Below, piece after piece: positions 21,625 through 22,497 of a stretch of DNA of 22,497 nt. Numbering within the stretch: position 1 is the stretch's first letter; each line of letters starts with the position of its first letter. Source of the stretch: a virus; IMG/VR virus record IMGVR_UViG_3300044608_000949, positions 1-22,497 of that record, one strand, 5' to 3'. A program made the position numbers and the translations under genes. Under the pieces are notes generated by a model. It was not told the origin of the DNA, did not search any database, and was given only the letters and a program-made list of their open reading frames with translations.

Positions 21625-21649
21625 GGTGGGAACGGTGGGAACTAGGAAC
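21625..21649 (-). repeat. Three inverted iterons, GGTGGGAAC/TAGGAAC
   Basis: GGTGGGAAC at 21625-21633 and at 21634-21642, then TAGGAAC at 21643-21649, are inverse copies of the GTTCCTA unit with one variant base in the first two. They mirror the direct iterons on the far side of the AT-rich core. The 9-bp period is conserved. Confidence 0.6.
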
Positions 21650-21685
21650 AAAGTCAGTCTCACCGGCTTCGCCTACCCTTGACCC

Positions 21686-22366
21686 ATGGCAGGCGGCATC
21701 TCCATCGACCTCACCAGCGACCTTGGCAAGGCCGAGGCATGGTCGGCTGCGCTGCTCAAGCAGCTGCCATTCGCCACCAGCAAGGCGCTCAACGACACCG
21801 CATTCGATGCGCGCACGTCACTGTCCGGTGCCACACGCCAATACTTCGACCGGCCCACGTCATTCACCCAGAAGGGCTTCGGCGTCGAGAAGAGCACCAA
21901 GCGTGACCTAGAGGTGATCGTTGGCGCAGAGGCCAAGCGCGCTCGCTACCTGCGCACACAGATCACAGGTGGCGCACGTAGCCAGAAAGGCTTTGAGCGG
22001 TTGTTCCTTGCGCAGATCACAGAATCAGCGCAGATTCCTCGCAACAGTCAGTTCATACCCACCTCCCTTGTCAAGCTCAATGCATCCGGCAACGTGAGCC
22101 TCGCCACGCTCAAGCGCATTAAGCAGGGCCTGAGTAGCAACCCCCAGGGTGGCTTCTTCGTTGGCACCCCTAAAGGGGGCGACCGCCCTGCTGGTATCTA
22201 CAGACGCAGTAAGGGTCAACTGTTCCCATACTTCATCGCCATTGATCAGGCAGCGCAGTATCAGCCCCGCTTCCCGATGCTTGACGTAGTTGGCAAGGTC
22301 TATCAGAGGCGCTATGCGAGCTACTTCAAGACAGCACTCGAGCGCGCACTCGCGACAGCACGCTAG
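21686..22366 (+). CDS. Putative virion structural protein (minor tail/connector type)
   Basis: The 226-residue product contains LLKQLPFATSKALNDTAFDA, then YFDRPTSFTQKGFGVEKST, RARYLRTQITGGARSQKGFE and a C-terminal basic helix YFKTALERALATAR. I recall the DRPTSFTQK and TGGARSQKGFE-like segments in phage proteins annotated as minor structural or hypothetical, near head-tail genes (similar in outline to minor tail protein Z). It has no enzymatic motif. Its location past the replication genes suggests the start of the morphogenesis module. No Shine-Dalgarno precedes the ATG; a 15-codon leader frame ends 3 bases upstream. Confidence in the role is low, in the CDS high. Confidence 0.65.
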   Translation: MAGGISIDLTSDLGKAEAWSAALLKQLPFATSKALNDTAFDARTSLSGATRQYFDRPTSFTQKGFGVEKSTKRDLEVIVGAEAKRARYLRTQITGGARSQKGFERLFLAQITESAQIPRNSQFIPTSLVKLNASGNVSLATLKRIKQGLSSNPQGGFFVGTPKGGDRPAGIYRRSKGQLFPYFIAIDQAAQYQPRFPMLDVVGKVYQRRYASYFKTALERALATAR

Positions 22367-22497
22367 AAGGCGCTGCAATGGGCATGGGCCATGCCTTGCG
22401 TGGTTTGCATCATCAACGCGCAATCGTCGGCCGCGACGACGCGCGCCGGCCGCATTGCGGGTCCTTCCGGGGCCAATGTGCATGGGTCGTCCAAACG
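22367..22497. other. GC-rich palindromic region at the window edge, no gene assigned
   Basis: In addition to the palindrome at 22381-22395 there are CGCAAT/ATTGCG arms (22419-22424 and 22454-22459) around two CGGCCG palindromes (22428-22433, 22447-22452), followed by GGGTCCTTCCGGGG from 22459. I associate the last motif, from memory, with sequence just upstream of phage terminase genes. Two plus-strand frames (from ATG 22378 and 22391) stay open to the edge but neither resembles a known protein, so no gene is called. Confidence 0.35.
22381..22395. repeat. 15-bp perfect palindrome
   Basis: GGCATGG and CCATGCC flank a single G, 14 bases after the preceding stop. Together with the longer GC-rich inverted repeats at 22419-22459 it gives this end of the window a strong secondary-structure character. 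It could be an operator or packaging-site element. Confidence 0.5.

Larger units (their letters stand above)
21432..21685. other. Candidate replication origin with iterons and G-quadruplex tract
   Basis: This 254-bp gene-free block follows the primase gene. In order it holds TGAGAC repeats and a hairpin (21439-21464), a long hairpin of the GTTCCTAC unit (21473-21502), three direct GTTCCTA units (21529-21553), an AT-rich core (21554-21579, 20 of 26 A/T), a G-run tract (21580-21609) and three inverted units (21625-21649). Oppositely oriented iterons flanking an AT-rich stretch, next to a primase gene, are what a phage or plasmid origin would show. The assignment is inferred; no initiator-binding evidence exists. 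Confidence 0.55.

Noticed and set aside
21416-21682. Overlapping plus-strand frames of 80-138 codons across the iteron block
   Set aside because: Their products (VGTVGT and CSYCSY repeats) simply translate the iterons; repeats and low complexity explain the open frames.
1-22497. CRISPR arrays, tRNA or rRNA genes, insertion sequences, integrase or attachment sites
   Set aside because: Searched by eye; no regular 25-40 bp repeat-spacer array, cloverleaf, transposase or tyrosine/serine recombinase was found. Short or diverged elements could still be missed.

Overview
This window reads as part of a tailed double-stranded DNA phage (or prophage) genome. Tail, adhesin, lysis, recombination and replication genes are packed tightly, often with ATGA or GTGA stop/start overlaps, and no bacterial housekeeping gene, rRNA or tRNA was recognised. 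A freshwater or coastal picocyanobacterial host (Synechococcus/Cyanobium type) is my best guess. It rests on GC-rich composition, tail-fibre styles, and a 45-residue basic protein ending in RGQGR that resembles small proteins I recall from cyanophages. No integrase, repressor or host junction is visible, so lytic versus temperate is undecided.

Layout. (1) 1-7538, plus strand: a tail-tip (J-like) protein probably cut at its 5' end, two tandem paralogous small tail proteins, two fibre proteins with similar N-terminal adaptor motifs, a large adhesin with LamG-like, SPRY-like and repeated C-terminal domains, and a fibre-assembly-like protein. (2) 7538-9130, plus strand: a small basic protein, two small membrane proteins that are holin/spanin candidates, and a two-domain endolysin (GH24 lysozyme plus M15 peptidase). 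(3) 9108-12965, mostly minus strand: about 16 very small genes, many translationally coupled. They include a DUF3310-like protein, a ribbon-helix-helix-like protein, two Cys-rich proteins, single-span membrane peptides and a membrane-anchored HTH protein. Two plus-strand genes, one an HNH nuclease, interrupt the 5' part. (4) 13194-15244, minus strand: a recombination operon with a RecE-like PD-(D/E)XK exonuclease, a RecT-like annealing protein, a small HTH protein and an OB-like ssDNA-binding candidate. (5) 15297-21431, plus strand: a SNF2-like helicase fused to a DNA methyltransferase, a second SF2 helicase with a zinc finger, a VRR-NUC nuclease and a RepB-type primase/VapE-type ATPase. (6) 21432-21685: a non-coding block with oppositely oriented iterons, an AT-rich core and a G-quadruplex-type tract, which I propose as a replication origin. 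(7) 21686-22497: a probable virion protein and then GC-rich palindromic DNA, perhaps leading into the packaging genes.

How it works together. The RecE/RecT/SSB-like operon and the helicase-methyltransferase operon are transcribed divergently from a 52-bp spacer with striking dyad symmetry, so recombination and replication may be switched on together. The primase-ATPase would act at the iteron block just downstream of its own gene, with the two helicases and the VRR-NUC nuclease processing forks and branched DNA, and the methyltransferase modifying phage DNA. The small minus-strand genes are probably early host-takeover or regulatory functions; most of them I cannot name.

The strongest candidates for something new are the symmetric bidirectional promoter (15246-15295), the iteron/G-quadruplex block (21432-21649), the matching acidic C-terminal tips on the RecT-like and SSB-like proteins, and the membrane-tethered HTH protein (12436-12630). 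All functional assignments come from reading motifs by eye; no database search was run.
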